Origin: Plantibacter sp. PA-3-X8
GTDB lineage: Bacteria; Actinomycetota; Actinomycetes; Actinomycetales; Microbacteriaceae
Length of the DNA: 64,000 nt
Assembly (NCBI RefSeq): GCF_003856975.1
Contig: NZ_CP033107.1
Location: 3,224,001-3,288,000, forward strand
Direction of reading: 5' to 3'
Part shown: in pieces, positions 40,501 through 50,511 of the stretch
Layout of the letters: each line of letters begins with the position of its first letter
How positions within the stretch are numbered: the stretch's first letter is position 1
Notes under the pieces: model-generated
Database searches by the model: none
Told to the model about the DNA's origin: nothing
What the model saw: only the letters and a program-made list of their open reading frames with translations
Program-made: the position numbers and the translations under genes

Positions 40501-42105
40501 TCAGCCGGCCACGGCGGGTGCCGGGACGACCTCGGCGAACGGCGCGAGGGCGGCGGCGAGCTCGGCACCGACCAGGGCGTGCACGATCGTGCCACGCTCG
40601 TCGTAGTCCGTCGACAGCACCTTGCCGCGTTCGTGCAGCAGCGTGACCAGGTCTCCGCGGTCGAAGGGCACGATGACGTGGACCTCGTTGCTCGGCGACG
40701 GGATCAGCGTCTCGATGCGCTCCATGAGCTCGTCGATCCCGAGACCGGTGCGGGCCGATACGAAGACGGCGTCCGGGACGAGACCGCGGAGCACGAGCAG
40801 CTGGCCGTCGTCCACGAGGTCGGCCTTGTTGAACACGACCAGCTCGGGGATGTGCCGAGCTCCGACCTCACCGATGACATCGCGCACGGTGGCGATCTGG
40901 CCGGCCGGGTCGGGGTGCGCGGCGTCGACGACGTGCACGATGACGTCGCTGTCGGCGACCTCCTCGAGCGTCGAGCGGAAGGCCTCGACCAGCTGGTGCG
41001 GCAGGTTGCGCACGAAACCGACCGTGTCGGCCAGGGTGTACTCGCGTCCGTCGGAGGTCACGTTGCGGCGGACCGTCGCGTCGAGCGTCGCGAAGAGCGA
41101 GTTCTCGACCAGGACGCCGGCCTTCGTGATGCGGTTCAGCAGGCTCGACTTGCCGGCGTTCGTGTACCCCGCGATCGCGACCGACGGCACCGTGTTGCGG
41201 CGACGGTTCGCCCGCTTGGCCTCGCGCGCCGGCTTCATCGCCGTGATCGACTTACGCAGTTTCGCCATCCGGGTGTGGATGCGGCGTCGGTCGAGTTCGA
41301 TCTTCGTCTCACCGGGGCCCCTCGACCCCATGCCGGCCCCGGCACCACCGACCTGACCACCGGCCTGACGGCTCATGGACTCACCCCAGCCGCGGAGGCG
41401 GGGCAGGAGGTACTCGAGTTGGGCGAGCTCGACCTGTGCCTTGCCCTCTCGGCTCTTCGCGTGCTGGCTGAAGATGTCGAGGATGACCGCCGTGCGGTCG
41501 ATCACCTTCACGCCGACCGCGTCCTCGAGTGCGCGACGCTGGCTGGGTGCGAGTTCCGTGTCGGCGATCACCGTGTCGGCGCCGAGCGCCTGGACGATGG
41601 ACTTCAGTTCCTGGGCCTTGCCTCGACCGAGATAGGTGCTCGGGTCGGGGTGCGGTTTGCGCTGCAGGAGCCCGTCGAGGACGACCGCGCCGGCGGTCTC
41701 CGCGAGCGCTGCGAGTTCGCGCAGCGAGTTCTCCGCGTCGTGGAGCGCTCCCTGCGGGTAGACGCCGATGATGACGACGTTCTCCAGCCGGAGCTGCCGG
41801 TACTCGACCTCGGTGACGTCCTCGAGCTCGGTCGAGAGCCCGGCGACGCGACGGAGGGCCTGTCGGTCCTCGCGGTCGTACTGCTCGCCGTCGTCGGAGC
41901 TGCCGCCCGAGGTGTCGCCGGTCTGCAACGCCGCGGCACCGCTGCCGAACAGGGTGTACCCGCTCGATCGGGACGCGGCGCTCGTGAGCACGCGTGCGAC
42001 GACGTCGTCGGGATCGGTGACCGAGGCGTCGTCCACCACCGCCTCGACATCGACATCGGTGTCGTCTGCGTGGTCCTGGGGTGCGTCCATCGGTGGTCTA
42101 GGCAT
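40501..42105 (-). CDS. hflX: ribosome-associated GTPase HflX
   Basis: 534 aa. The N-terminal glycine-rich helical domain has GMGSRGPGETKIELDRRRI. The GTPase domain shows G1 GYTNAGKSSLLNRI, G3 DTVGFV, and G4 NKAD. HflX splits stalled ribosomes under stress. An acidic ~90-residue N-terminal extension is typical of actinobacterial members. TAGGGT is seven bases before the ATG. It is divergent from the methyltransferase with 41 bases between. Confidence 0.94.
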   Translation of the reverse strand: MPRPPMDAPQDHADDTDVDVEAVVDDASVTDPDDVVARVLTSAASRSSGYTLFGSGAAALQTGDTSGGSSDDGEQYDREDRQALRRVAGLSTELEDVTEVEYRQLRLENVVIIGVYPQGALHDAENSLRELAALAETAGAVVLDGLLQRKPHPDPSTYLGRGKAQELKSIVQALGADTVIADTELAPSQRRALEDAVGVKVIDRTAVILDIFSQHAKSREGKAQVELAQLEYLLPRLRGWGESMSRQAGGQVGGAGAGMGSRGPGETKIELDRRRIHTRMAKLRKSITAMKPAREAKRANRRRNTVPSVAIAGYTNAGKSSLLNRITKAGVLVENSLFATLDATVRRNVTSDGREYTLADTVGFVRNLPHQLVEAFRSTLEEVADSDVIVHVVDAAHPDPAGQIATVRDVIGEVGARHIPELVVFNKADLVDDGQLLVLRGLVPDAVFVSARTGLGIDELMERIETLIPSPSNEVHVIVPFDRGDLVTLLHERGKVLSTDYDERGTIVHALVGAELAAALAPFAEVVPAPAVAG

Positions 42106-42112
42106 CGCGTTA

Positions 42113-42118
42113 ACCCTA
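42113..42118 (-). promoter_or_regulatory. -10 box of leaderless hflX
   Basis: TAGGGT lies seven bases before the hflX ATG. Confidence 0.45.
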
Positions 42119-42134
42119 CTTCCTCCTGGTCCGG

Positions 42135-42140
42135 TACCGT
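42135..42140 (+). promoter_or_regulatory. -10 box of leaderless methyltransferase gene
   Basis: TACCGT lies exactly six bases before the ATG at 42147, back to back with the hflX -10 box. Confidence 0.5.
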
Positions 42141-42146
42141 TCCTGT

Positions 42147-42770
42147 ATGTCGAACGAGCACTACTTCACCGCCGAACCCGCGAGCGAGTTGCAGCTCAAA
42201 CCGATCACCGCACGCCTCGGCGGCGTCGACCGTTCGCTCGTCTCGGCGGGCGGCGTCTTCAGTCCGGGTCACCTCGATCAGGGCACCCAGGTGCTGCTCG
42301 CGAACACCCCCCCTCCCCCGCCGACGGGCGACCTCCTCGACATCGGCTGCGGCTGGGGCCCGATCGCCCTGTCGCTCGGGCTCGCGTCGCCGGACGCGAC
42401 CGTCTGGGCGGTCGACGTGAACGAACGCGCGCTCGACCTGACCCGGATCAACGCGGAACGCCTCGGGCTCGCCAACATCCGTGCCGTCCCCCCCGACGAC
42501 GTCCCCGACACGGTCCGCTTCGCGACCATCTGGTCGAACCCGCCGATCCGCGTCGGCAAGGACGAACTGCACCGCATGCTCATGCACTGGTTGCCGCGGC
42601 TCGAGGACGAGGGTGACGCCTGGCTCGTCGTACAGAAGAACCTCGGCTCGGACTCACTGCAGAAGTGGTTGCAGGAGCAGCTGCCGACGTCGTTCCACGT
42701 CGGACGTGCGGCCATGGCCAAGGGCTTCCGCGTCCTGCACACCCGGCGCCGGGAGCTCCGTTCGGTCTGA
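42147..42770 (+). CDS. RsmC-like class I methyltransferase
   Basis: 207 aa. The SAM-binding motif I is LLDIGCGWGPIALSLG and motif IV is SNPPIRVGK, the NPP(F/I)H-type of small-ribosomal-RNA guanine N2-methyltransferases. It corresponds to the C-terminal half of E. coli RsmC only. The YFTAEPAS start is typical of the actinobacterial family. The target base is unknown. It converges on dapF with five bases between. Confidence 0.88.
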   Translation: MSNEHYFTAEPASELQLKPITARLGGVDRSLVSAGGVFSPGHLDQGTQVLLANTPPPPPTGDLLDIGCGWGPIALSLGLASPDATVWAVDVNERALDLTRINAERLGLANIRAVPPDDVPDTVRFATIWSNPPIRVGKDELHRMLMHWLPRLEDEGDAWLVVQKNLGSDSLQKWLQEQLPTSFHVGRAAMAKGFRVLHTRRRELRSV

Positions 42771-42775
42771 CCAGC

Positions 42776-43657
42776 TCAGGCCAGGGTGATCGTCCCGGAG
42801 TAGACGAGCGTCGCAGGTCCGGCCAGCACCACGTGCTCGCCGTCTGCGCCGGGAACCATGCGCACCCCGAGCGCTCCGCCCGGCACCTCGACGCGCCAGT
42901 CGTTCGGAGCCGCCGCGCCCGCCCAGTGGCGGAACGCGAGCGCCGCGGCAGCCGTCCCGGTGCCACAGCTCAGGGTCTCGCCGCTCCCGCGCTCGTGGAC
43001 GCGCATGCGGATCCGTGCCACGCCGTCGGCGATGAGCGGCTCACCCGGGACGACCAGCTCGACGTTTGCACCGTGCGGCGGTACGGGGTCGAGCTGTGGG
43101 ACGTACTCCAGTTCCGCTCCGTCGAGTTCGGCGGCGTCGGCGACCGCGACGACGATGTGCGGGTTGCCGACGTCGATCCCGATCCCCGGGCGGGCCACGG
43201 GCAGCCCCTTCACCCGGACGAGCGTCTCCCGCTCGTCGAGGCTCCAGCGGCCGAGGTCGACGGCGTAGCCGAGCGGGTCGTAGCCGACCATCCGGACGCC
43301 GGCGCGGGTGCCGATGGCGAGCTGTTCGCCGGGGGCCAGCTCCACGAGCCCGCTCTCGAGCAGGTAGTGCAGGAACACCCGGATGCCGTTGCCGCACATC
43401 TCCGCGACCGAACCGTCGGCGTTGTGGTAGTCCATGAACCACTCCGCGGCAGGGTCTTCAGCGAGCACGGCCGCGCCGGCATCGAGGTGCGCGGACCGGA
43501 CGGCGCGGATGACGCCGTCAGCCCCGATCCCGAAGTGCCGGTCGCAGAGCGCTGCGATCTGGCCAGGATCGAGCGCCTCCTGGCCGTCGGGATCGGAGAA
43601 GAGCACGAAGTCGTTGCCCGTGCCGTGGCCCTTCGTGAAGGAGAGTGTCGACGCCAT
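42776..43657 (-). CDS. dapF: diaminopimelate epimerase
   Basis: 293 aa. Makes meso-diaminopimelate for lysine and peptidoglycan. The two catalytic Cys are in [10 protein letters not shown] and [23 protein letters not shown] is the family start. TAGACT lies six bases before the ATG and begins at the miaA stop, so dapF may have its own leaderless start in addition to readthrough. Confidence 0.96.
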   Translation of the reverse strand: MASTLSFTKGHGTGNDFVLFSDPDGQEALDPGQIAALCDRHFGIGADGVIRAVRSAHLDAGAAVLAEDPAAEWFMDYHNADGSVAEMCGNGIRVFLHYLLESGLVELAPGEQLAIGTRAGVRMVGYDPLGYAVDLGRWSLDERETLVRVKGLPVARPGIGIDVGNPHIVVAVADAAELDGAELEYVPQLDPVPPHGANVELVVPGEPLIADGVARIRMRVHERGSGETLSCGTGTAAAALAFRHWAGAAAPNDWRVEVPGGALGVRMVPGADGEHVVLAGPATLVYSGTITLA

Positions 43658-43663
43658 CCGACC

Positions 43664-43669
43664 AGTCTA
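43664..43669 (-). promoter_or_regulatory. -10 box of leaderless dapF
   Basis: TAGACT, whose TAG is the miaA stop codon, lies six bases before the dapF ATG. Confidence 0.45.
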
Positions 43670-44581
43670 CGGGCGCACTCGGCGGGCCAGCTCACTCGCC
43701 TCGGCGCTGCCGCCCTCCACCCAGGTGATCGCCGGATAGCGCTTGAACCAGCTGACCTGACGGCGCGCGTACCGCCTCGTCAGACGCTGGGTCTCGGCGA
43801 TCGCCTCCGCTTCGGTGAGCTCCGACCGCAGTTGCGCCACCGCCTGCGCGTACCCGATCGCACGGACGGCGGTCACACCCTGCTCGAGGCCGTGGTCGAG
43901 CAGCTCGGCCGTCTCCGCGACGAGTCCCGCGTCCCACATCATCTCGACGCGCCGGTCGAGGCGCTCGACGAGGACCTCTCGCGGCGTCGAGACCCCGATG
44001 ACCTCGACCGGCCGCCATGGGACGGGGCGTTCCGGAAGCGCTGCACCGTGGCCGCGCTCGGCCAACTCGTGGACTTCGAGTGCGCGCACGACCCGGCGGG
44101 CGTTCGCCGCATCGATGCGGTCGGCGGTCGCGGGATCGGCCACGCGGAGCCGCTCGATGAGCGCCGGGAGCCCCTCCTCCTCGAGTTCCCGTTCCAAGCG
44201 CTCGCGCAGGGCGCGGTCTCTCGGGGGGAATCGGAAGTCGTGGATGACGCTCGAGACGTACAGCCCGGAACCGCCGACGAGGATCGGCGTCACCCCACGC
44301 GCGGTGAGCTCGTCGATCACCGCGCGAGCCGTCGGCTGGTACCAGGCGACGGACGCCTCCTCCGTGACGTCCAGGACGTCGAAGAGGTGGTGCGGGATCC
44401 CGCGCCGCTCCTCCATGGGCAGCTTCGCGGTCCCGATGTCCATGCCGCGATAGAACTGCATGGCATCGGCGTTGACGATCTCGGCTGGACGCCCCGCCTC
44501 GCGGAGAGCGTTCGCCAGCTCGAGCGACAGTGCGGACTTCCCCGTCCCGGTCGCTCCGACGACCGCGAGGAAGCCGGTCAC
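43667..44581 (-). CDS. miaA: tRNA dimethylallyltransferase
   Basis: 304 aa. Adds a dimethylallyl group to A37 of tRNAs reading U-starting codons. The P-loop is [15 protein letters not shown], with the [13 protein letters not shown] and [11 protein letters not shown] segments. It is directly downstream of miaB, overlapping it by four bases (GTGA/ATGA type), so the two successive steps on the same base are coupled. Confidence 0.96.
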   Translation of the reverse strand: MTGFLAVVGATGTGKSALSLELANALREAGRPAEIVNADAMQFYRGMDIGTAKLPMEERRGIPHHLFDVLDVTEEASVAWYQPTARAVIDELTARGVTPILVGGSGLYVSSVIHDFRFPPRDRALRERLERELEEEGLPALIERLRVADPATADRIDAANARRVVRALEVHELAERGHGAALPERPVPWRPVEVIGVSTPREVLVERLDRRVEMMWDAGLVAETAELLDHGLEQGVTAVRAIGYAQAVAQLRSELTEAEAIAETQRLTRRYARRQVSWFKRYPAITWVEGGSAEASELARRVRP

Positions 44582-46179
44582 CGACGTTCGCCGTCGCTCG
44601 GGTCGTAGATGGGCGACGTGGTCACGCCGACGGTCGGCGCCCCGATGCGCAGGCCCGGCAGGCCGAGCGAGACCCGGCCGGGCTCCGCCGCACCGGCCGG
44701 CGTCGGCACGCCGCAGGAGTCAGCCTGAGCTCGATCCCAGGCGTCTCCGGCTCGCGTCCGACGAACCCGCAGGGGTCCATCGCCGGGTGCATCGGCGATG
44801 AGGTGGAACGACGCTGCCTCGGTGATGGTCACCGTCACGACGTCGCCCGGTCGCGGCACCTCGGAGCCCGCCGGCACTTCGAAGTGGACGAGCCGGGAGT
44901 CCTCGGCCCGCCCGCTCAGTCGATGCGTGGCGTCGTTCTTGCGGCCCTCGCCGACCGCGACGAGCAACTCGACCCGCCGGCCCACCTGGCGCTGGTTCTC
45001 CTCGAGACTGATGCGGTCCTGCAACGCGATGAGGCGCTCGTACCGCTCCTGCACGACGGCCTTCGGGACCTGATCGGGCATGGTGGCCGCCGGTGTGCCG
45101 GCACGGATCGAGTACTGGAAGGTGAAGGCGCTGGCGAACCGTGCGGCCTCGACCACGCGGAGGGTCTCCTGGAAGTCCTCCTCCGTCTCGCCGGGGAACC
45201 CGACGATGATGTCGGTGGAGATGGCCGCATGCGGGATCCTGGCACGGACCCGATCGAGGATCCCGAGGAAGCGCTCGGACCGGTAGGAGCGACGCATCGC
45301 CTTGAGGATGCGGTCGGAACCCGATTGCAGCGGCATGTGCAGTTGTGGCATCACATTCGGCGTCTCGGCCATCGCATCGATCACGTCGTCGGTGAAGGCG
45401 GCCGGGTGCGGGCTCGTGAACCGGACGCGCTCCAAGCCCTCGATCGTGCCGGCCGCCCGCAGGAGCTTGCCGAACGCCTGACGATCCCCGAACTCGACAC
45501 CGTAGGAGTTCACGTTCTGCCCGAGCAGCGTCACCTCGATGGCGCCGTCCTCGACGAGGGCGCGCAGCTCACCGAGGATCTCGCCCGGGCGACGGTCCTT
45601 CTCCTTGCCACGGAGCGACGGCACGATGCAGAAGGTGCACGTGTTGTTGCACCCGACGGAGATCGAGACCCAACCGCTGTAGCTGGAATCGCGTTTGGTC
45701 GGGAGGGTGGAGGGGAAGGTGTCGAGCGACTCCAGGATCTCCAGCTGGGCCTCGTCGTTGTGCCGAGCCCGCTCCAGCAGCGACGGCAGCGAGCCCATGT
45801 TGTGCGTCCCGAAGACGACGTCCACCCACGGGGCCTTCCGGAGGATGACCTCTTTGTCCTTCTGCGCCAGACAACCGCCGACGGCGATCTGCATGCCGCT
45901 GCGCTGCTTCTTGATCGATGCCAGGTGGCCGAGGTTGCCGTACAGCTTGTTGTCGGCGTTCTCGCGGACCGCGCAGGTGTTGATGACCACGATGTCGGCC
46001 TGCTCGCCGTCCGCCTTGACGTAACCGGCTGCCTCGAGCGACCCGCTGAGCCGCTCGGAGTCGTGCACGTTCATCTGGCACCCGTAGGTGCGGACCTCAT
46101 AGCTCCGCTGCCGACCTGACTCGTCGATCGCGGCGGGTGAGGCGCTGATGACCGTGGGCGTCTCGACGATGCTGCTCAT
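44578..46179 (-). CDS. miaB: tRNA-2-methylthio-N6-dimethylallyladenosine synthase
   Basis: 533 aa radical-SAM methylthiotransferase. The N-terminal UPF0004 cluster begins [14 protein letters not shown], the radical-SAM cluster is CNNTCTFC, and a TRAM domain follows. The C-terminal ~60 residues after TRAM are an Arg/Gly/Pro-rich extension beyond the usual ~450-aa form. TAGACT is six bases before the ATG. First of the miaB-miaA pair. Confidence 0.96.
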   Translation of the reverse strand: MSSIVETPTVISASPAAIDESGRQRSYEVRTYGCQMNVHDSERLSGSLEAAGYVKADGEQADIVVINTCAVRENADNKLYGNLGHLASIKKQRSGMQIAVGGCLAQKDKEVILRKAPWVDVVFGTHNMGSLPSLLERARHNDEAQLEILESLDTFPSTLPTKRDSSYSGWVSISVGCNNTCTFCIVPSLRGKEKDRRPGEILGELRALVEDGAIEVTLLGQNVNSYGVEFGDRQAFGKLLRAAGTIEGLERVRFTSPHPAAFTDDVIDAMAETPNVMPQLHMPLQSGSDRILKAMRRSYRSERFLGILDRVRARIPHAAISTDIIVGFPGETEEDFQETLRVVEAARFASAFTFQYSIRAGTPAATMPDQVPKAVVQERYERLIALQDRISLEENQRQVGRRVELLVAVGEGRKNDATHRLSGRAEDSRLVHFEVPAGSEVPRPGDVVTVTITEAASFHLIADAPGDGPLRVRRTRAGDAWDRAQADSCGVPTPAGAAEPGRVSLGLPGLRIGAPTVGVTTSPIYDPSDGERR

Positions 46180-46185
46180 ACCGGC

Positions 46186-46191
46186 AGTCTA
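46186..46191 (-). promoter_or_regulatory. -10 box of leaderless miaB
   Basis: TAGACT lies exactly six bases before the miaB ATG. Confidence 0.5.
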
Positions 46192-46214
46192 CGCGCGGCC
46201 TGAGATGCCTCCGG

Positions 46215-47093
46215 TCAGCGGAAACTCACGCCGGAACGCTTCGACCCCGACAGGGCACGCGAGCACGCCTCACGGATGATCGCCGAGCCATATCCGCGTC
46301 TCGCGAGATAGGCCGACAAACGTCGCTCGGCCGTCGCCTGATCGAGGGAGCGCAGTTGACCAGCACGCTTCTCGGCGACGACCAGCGCTCGTCGGAGCTC
46401 GTCGTCGTCGTCGATGGCTTCCAGCGCCTCGGAGACGATCGAGGCGTCGATGCGTCGCGAGGAGAGCTCGCGGCCGATCACCGCACGGGACTGCCCCTTG
46501 CGGGTGTGCAGGCTCTCGACGAGCTGCCGGGCGAGTTCGGCGTCGTCGAGATAGCCGCGTCGGCGGAGCTCGGCGAGGACGTGCTCGACCTCGTCGGGTG
46601 CGGCGTCGTGGCCGCGGAGGAGTTCCGCGATCTCCCACTCGGAACACCCGCGGCGGGCGAGTCGCCGCACCGCGAGCAGGTCGAGTTCGGCCAGCCGGAC
46701 CTCTGGATCGACGGGAGCCTCGACCTCATCGACTTCGGCGCGGTCGTCTGCGTCGTCGTCCTCCGGCGCCTCGACGACCGAGGTCCAGGCGAGCGTCCGC
46801 GGGGCGGGCTCGGGTGGTGTCGTCGGGCTCGTCGCTGCGCGGGCATCGCTCGATGCGTCGCCCGGCGGGGTGGCCTCCGTCTCGTCGCGCTCGGTGGACG
46901 TCCGTCGCAACGGAGCGACGGGACGCACGACGGGCGCGGCAACGACAGGAGCGTCGTCGGTCTGCCCGACGAACCAGCCGTCGGGCTCGGCAGCTGGATC
47001 GGGCGCCGGACGGCGCCCGAACAGCGAGGTCACGGGGGCCACGTGCTCCGACGACTCGTCGGCCGGACCGGCGGGAGGGAAGGAGACGACCAT
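46215..47093 (-). CDS. recX: RecA regulator RecX with long N-terminal extension
   Basis: 292 aa. The helical RecX core is ~131-285 (RRLARRGCSEWEIAELL; RGYLDDAELARQLVE; LSSRRIDASIVSEAL; LARRGYGSAIIREAC). RecX trims RecA filaments. The first ~130 residues are acidic, Pro/Ala-rich and probably disordered, longer than the usual ~150-200 aa family member. It lies 26 bases after recA and is likely cotranscribed and SOS-induced. Confidence 0.92.
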   Translation of the reverse strand: MVVSFPPAGPADESSEHVAPVTSLFGRRPAPDPAAEPDGWFVGQTDDAPVVAAPVVRPVAPLRRTSTERDETEATPPGDASSDARAATSPTTPPEPAPRTLAWTSVVEAPEDDDADDRAEVDEVEAPVDPEVRLAELDLLAVRRLARRGCSEWEIAELLRGHDAAPDEVEHVLAELRRRGYLDDAELARQLVESLHTRKGQSRAVIGRELSSRRIDASIVSEALEAIDDDDELRRALVVAEKRAGQLRSLDQATAERRLSAYLARRGYGSAIIREACSRALSGSKRSGVSFR

Positions 47094-47119
47094 GGTGACC
47101 TCGCTGTTCGGGGCGTGCG

Positions 47120-48262
47120 TTACGCGCTGCGCTTCGCGGCGGACTTCGGTGCGCCGGCGGCTGCGAGCTGCGGGGCTCCACCGGTCGCCGCCTCGAGCGC
47201 GGCGGCCTCGGCAGCAGCGACCTCGGCTGCGGCGGCATCCGCGGCCTTCTTGGTTGCGGCACCCTCGGCACCGACACCGAGCTTGCCGAGGATCCGGCGC
47301 TCGATCTCAGCGGCGATGTCCGGGTTCTTCAGCAGGAAGTTCCGGGCGTTCTCCTTGCCCTGACCGAGCTGATCGCCCTCGTAGGTGTACCAGGCGCCGG
47401 CCTTCTTGACGATGGCGTGCTCGACACCGAAGTCGATCAACGACCCTTCGCGGGAGATGCCCACGCCGTACAGGATGTCGAACTCGGCCTGCCGGAAGGG
47501 CGGAGCCATCTTGTTCTTGACGACCTTCACGCGCGTACGGTTGCCCACGGCCTCCGTGCCGTCCTTCAGCGTCTCGATGCGACGGATGTCGAGGCGGACC
47601 GAGGCGTAGAACTTCAGGGCCTTACCACCGGCGGTCGTCTCGGGGCTGCCGAACATCACACCGATCTTCTCGCGCAGCTGGTTGATGAAGATCATCGTCG
47701 TGTTCGTCTGGTTCAGGCCACCGGTCAGCTTGCGCAGGGCCTGCGACATGAGGCGGGCCTGCAGACCGACGTGCGAGTCACCCATGTCGCCCTCGATCTC
47801 GGCACGGGGCACGAGCGCGGCGACGGAGTCGATCACGATGAGGTCGATGGAACCCGAGCGCACGAGCATGTCGGCGATCTCGAGCGCCTGCTCACCCGTG
47901 TCGGGCTGGGAGACGAGCAGCGAGTCGATGTCGACGCCGAGCTTCTTTGCGTACTCGGGGTCGAGTGCGTGCTCCGCGTCGATGAAGGCGGCGATGCCGC
48001 CGGCACGCTGGGCGTTCGCGATGGCGTGCAGCGTGAGCGTCGTCTTACCTGACGACTCAGGCCCGTAGATCTCGACGATGCGGCCTCGCGGGAGCCCTCC
48101 GATGCCGAGCGCGACGTCGAGGGCGATCGAGCCGGTGGAGACGACCTCGACCGGTGCGCGCTCGTCGCTGCCGAGGCGCATCACCGAGCCCTTGCCGAAC
48201 TGACGGTCGATCTGGGCGAGTGCGGTTTCGAGGGACTTCTCGCGTTCAGCTGGACTTGGCAT
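47120..48262 (-). CDS. recA: recombinase RecA
   Basis: 380 aa. Strand-exchange ATPase and co-protease for LexA. Walker [11 protein letters not shown], Walker [11 protein letters not shown], and the DNA-binding loop region [15 protein letters not shown] are intact. The C-terminal ~45 residues are an Ala-rich tail. The ATG at 48262 starts the family sequence ([12 protein letters not shown]); the open frame further upstream is not coding. A LexA box lies about 215 bases upstream. Confidence 0.98.
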   Translation of the reverse strand: MPSPAEREKSLETALAQIDRQFGKGSVMRLGSDERAPVEVVSTGSIALDVALGIGGLPRGRIVEIYGPESSGKTTLTLHAIANAQRAGGIAAFIDAEHALDPEYAKKLGVDIDSLLVSQPDTGEQALEIADMLVRSGSIDLIVIDSVAALVPRAEIEGDMGDSHVGLQARLMSQALRKLTGGLNQTNTTMIFINQLREKIGVMFGSPETTAGGKALKFYASVRLDIRRIETLKDGTEAVGNRTRVKVVKNKMAPPFRQAEFDILYGVGISREGSLIDFGVEHAIVKKAGAWYTYEGDQLGQGKENARNFLLKNPDIAAEIERRILGKLGVGAEGAATKKAADAAAAEVAAAEAAALEAATGGAPQLAAAGAPKSAAKRSA

Positions 48263-48463
48263 GGTGTGCTTCTCTCTGCTCGGTGTCGGGTGCCTATAGG
48301 CTGTCGCCGCGTGTTCCGGGACCCGCTTCTGCTGAAGGTCGGGGCCCGAGGGCGACAAGGCGTCGGTCGTTCCTGATGTCTCCGACGGTACGCGCCACCA
48401 CCGACATGCACCGGTGGACGGCTCGATCCGTGCAGAACGCACTCACGAATGATCCTGTGGAGG

Positions 48464-48491
48464 ACACTAGCACCAATAGAACGGATGTTCG
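48464..48491 (-). promoter_or_regulatory. recA promoter with LexA SOS box
   Basis: A GAAC-GGAT-GTTC box (48479-48490) fits the SOS pattern CGAAC-N4-GTTC, with a matching C on the minus strand. TAGTGT (48464-48469) is a likely -10, and the box overlaps its -35 region. The transcript would have a leader of about 200 bases; the gap 48263-48543 holds nothing else I recognise. Confidence 0.75.
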
Positions 48492-48543
48492 ATACCGATC
48501 GGGCGGCGTGTCGAAGACCGCTTCGCCCGTGGCGCTGGACGCG

Positions 48544-48768
48544 CTACGCGTCCGGCTGCAGCCGTCCGACGCCGTGGCGTCGCTCGTCCGGCACGTCGGT
48601 CGCGGTACAGAGCGCGATCCAGACGTCGCGGGGCGGGACACCGGCCCGCAACGCCTCCTCGGCGGTCTTCGAGCCGAACTCGGTGAGTCCGAGGTCACCG
48701 GTGAGTACCGCTCCGTACGCCGCGCCGAACTCGTCGGCGACGGCCGTCCTGAACTCACTCAGCTTCAT
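48544..48768 (-). CDS. DUF3046 family protein
   Basis: 74 aa. MKLSEFRTAVADEFG, followed by ALRAGVPPRDVWIALCTATDVPDERR, matches the short DUF3046 family found beside recA in Actinobacteria. No function is known. AGGAG lies five bases before the ATG. Codon use is like its neighbours. Confidence 0.8.
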   Translation of the reverse strand: MKLSEFRTAVADEFGAAYGAVLTGDLGLTEFGSKTAEEALRAGVPPRDVWIALCTATDVPDERRHGVGRLQPDA

Positions 48769-48810
48769 TCCTGCTCCTGTCCCTTCCTCCGTCGTCCGTC
48801 CGGACGCGGA

Positions 48811-48840
48811 AACGCCCCGGGAGAGGGATCCCGGGGCGTT
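48811..48840 (-). terminator. terminator after the ClgR-like gene
   Basis: Twelve-base perfect arms, AACGCCCCGGGA and TCCCGGGGCGTT, around a six-base loop. It follows the ClgR gene by 20 bases; GTTTCC follows the stem. Confidence 0.75.
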
Positions 48841-48860
48841 CTGCTGCCGTGCTCGCTCGA

Positions 48861-49169
48861 TCAGCGGGAGACGAGTTCGTCCAGCTCGTTGACCAGTTCG
48901 TCCGGAACGGTGTCCGGGATGTTCGGGGAGAGACCCTCGATGACCGCGAGGCGGTCTCCGACCTCTCGCATGATGACGGAGATGGGGGTGTCGAGGGCGT
49001 CGGCCACCGAAGCGAGGATCTCGCTCGACGCCTCCTTCTGGCCTCGTTCGACCTCGCTCAGGTATCCGAGTGCGACGCTCGCCTTGCTCGCCACCTGGCG
49101 CAACGTGCGACCCTTCTGCAACCGGAAGTCCCTCAGCACGTCGCCGATCTCTTGACGGACTAGAACCAC
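48861..49169 (-). CDS. clgR: XRE-family regulator, ClgR-like
   Basis: 102 aa. The helix-turn-helix is ~8-65 (EIGDVLRDFRLQKGRTLRQV, then VALGYLSEVERGQKEASSE). The LGYLSEVERG motif and the place after cinA match ClgR, the activator of Clp protease genes in Actinobacteria. The C-terminal ~30 residues are acidic. GGGAGG lies six bases before the GTG start. Identity as ClgR is by similarity and gene order. Confidence 0.85.
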   Translation of the reverse strand: MVLVRQEIGDVLRDFRLQKGRTLRQVASKASVALGYLSEVERGQKEASSEILASVADALDTPISVIMREVGDRLAVIEGLSPNIPDTVPDELVNELDELVSR

Positions 49170-49275
49170 GTGACCCTCCCTCTGTGCTCTACGACCTCGT
49201 GTCGTACAGCGCTCTGCTTCTCCAACGCGGATTCACGTCGTCCCAGCTGATCGCCGTCTCGTTCGTGGATGGCCA

Positions 49276-49305
49276 ACATTACAACCACCGTATGCCGAAC
49301 AGTAA
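49276..49305 (-). promoter_or_regulatory. possible clgR promoter
   Basis: -35 TTACTG (49300-49305), 18-base spacer, -10 TAATGT (49276-49281). It lies in the 219-base gap between cinA and clgR. Confidence 0.4.
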
Positions 49306-49388
49306 CCAGGATCACTGGGCTTTTCTTGTGAATACGTCATCTGTAACGCGATGGAAACGGACGGTATTCCGCCGAACGGAGCCGGCGT

Positions 49389-49904
49389 TCACTGGAGTGC
49401 GCCGAGTTCGCGCACGAGGGCTTCCAACGCCAGCTCCACGGTCCGGTGTCGGATCTCCTGGCGGCCTCCGTCCAGGGTGAGCGGCACCACCCGTCCACCC
49501 GCTCGCGTCACGATGCCCACGAAGACCGTCCCGACGGCCTGGCCGTCCTGCGGGTCCGGTCCTGCGACGCCGGTCGTGGCGATACCGACGTCTGCCGGAA
49601 GCCCGTCGATCGCCAGGGCACGGCGCACGCCGTCCGCCATCTGGAGGGCCACCTCCGGGTGCACGGCGCCATGGAGCGCGAGGAGGCCGGCGTCGACTCC
49701 GAGCAACGAGTGCTTCAGGCGGGTGTCGTACGCGACCACACCGCCTCGGACCGTCGCGGACGCGCCGGGGACGCTGATGAGCGCCGCGGCCAGCAGCCCG
49801 CCGGTCAGGGACTCCGCGACACCGATCGTCAACCGGGCGTCGATGAGGGCGTGGACCGCCGAGGCGGCACCGGCGTCGGCCGACTCGACGGCATCGGACG
49901 TCAT
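49389..49904 (-). CDS. CinA-family nicotinamide-nucleotide amidohydrolase
   Basis: 171 aa, the C-terminal CinA (PncC) domain alone. TIGVAESLTGGLLAAALISVPGAS carries the ESxTGG catalytic Ser motif; GVVAYDTRLKHSLLGV and GVAGPDPQDGQAVGTVF are typical. It probably deamidates nicotinamide mononucleotide to recycle NAD precursors; older naming links it to competence. The ATG overlaps the pgsA stop (ATGA). Confidence 0.9.
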   Translation of the reverse strand: MTSDAVESADAGAASAVHALIDARLTIGVAESLTGGLLAAALISVPGASATVRGGVVAYDTRLKHSLLGVDAGLLALHGAVHPEVALQMADGVRRALAIDGLPADVGIATTGVAGPDPQDGQAVGTVFVGIVTRAGGRVVPLTLDGGRQEIRHRTVELALEALVRELGALQ

Positions 49905-50509
49905 CGCTTGACCTGCCGGTCGGCGCGCGACCCCCGGACGGCGGTGACGACGTAGTCGATGCCGCTCGCGATGGTCAGGAGCACGGCGATGGTCATGAAG
50001 ACCCCGTTCACCCAGAGCACCCAGTCACCGAGGAGCACCCAGAACGGCGCGAGGGCGAGTGAGATCGCGACGGCCTGTGCGAGGGTCTTGAGTTTCCCCA
50101 TCCACGCGGCGGCGACGACATGGTCGGAGATCACGATGAAGCGGTGGACGGTGATGCCGATCTCGCGCACGAGCACGACGATCGTGACCCACCACGGCAG
50201 TTCGCCGAGGATCGACAACGCGACGAGCGCTCCGCCCGTCAGCACCTTGTCGGCGATCGGGTCGAGGATCTTGCCGAGGTCCGTCACGAGGTTGCGACTG
50301 CGGGCGATGTGTCCGTCGATGCCGTCGCTCGCGATCGCGACGACGAAGAGCAGGGCGGCCCACCACCGCAGTGCGCCGTCGGAACCGTCGTCCGCCAGCA
50401 GCATCCACATGAACACCGGCGCGAGCACGATCCTCGCGACGGTGATCGCGTTCGGGAGGTTCCAGTTCGAGATGCGCGGCTCAGCAGCCGACGCGTTCGA
50501 TGCCGTCAT
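49901..50509 (-). CDS. pgsA: CDP-diacylglycerol-glycerol-3-phosphate phosphatidyltransferase
   Basis: 202 aa membrane enzyme of phosphatidylglycerol synthesis. The CDP-alcohol phosphatidyltransferase motif is clear (SDGIDGHIARSRNLVTDLGK, then LDPIADKV). About five helices. The family start NLPNAITVARI follows ~15 residues. It is two bases after the ftsK stop, with GGAG before the ATG. Paralogues making other phospholipids share the motif, so the substrate is assigned by gene order. Confidence 0.9.
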   Translation of the reverse strand: MTASNASAAEPRISNWNLPNAITVARIVLAPVFMWMLLADDGSDGALRWWAALLFVVAIASDGIDGHIARSRNLVTDLGKILDPIADKVLTGGALVALSILGELPWWVTIVVLVREIGITVHRFIVISDHVVAAAWMGKLKTLAQAVAISLALAPFWVLLGDWVLWVNGVFMTIAVLLTIASGIDYVVTAVRGSRADRQVKR

Positions 50510-50511
50510 GT

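Noticed and set aside
48154..49155. Open frame of 333 codons on the plus strand
   Set aside because: Antisense to the recA 5' end, DUF3046 and clgR, which are recognisable.
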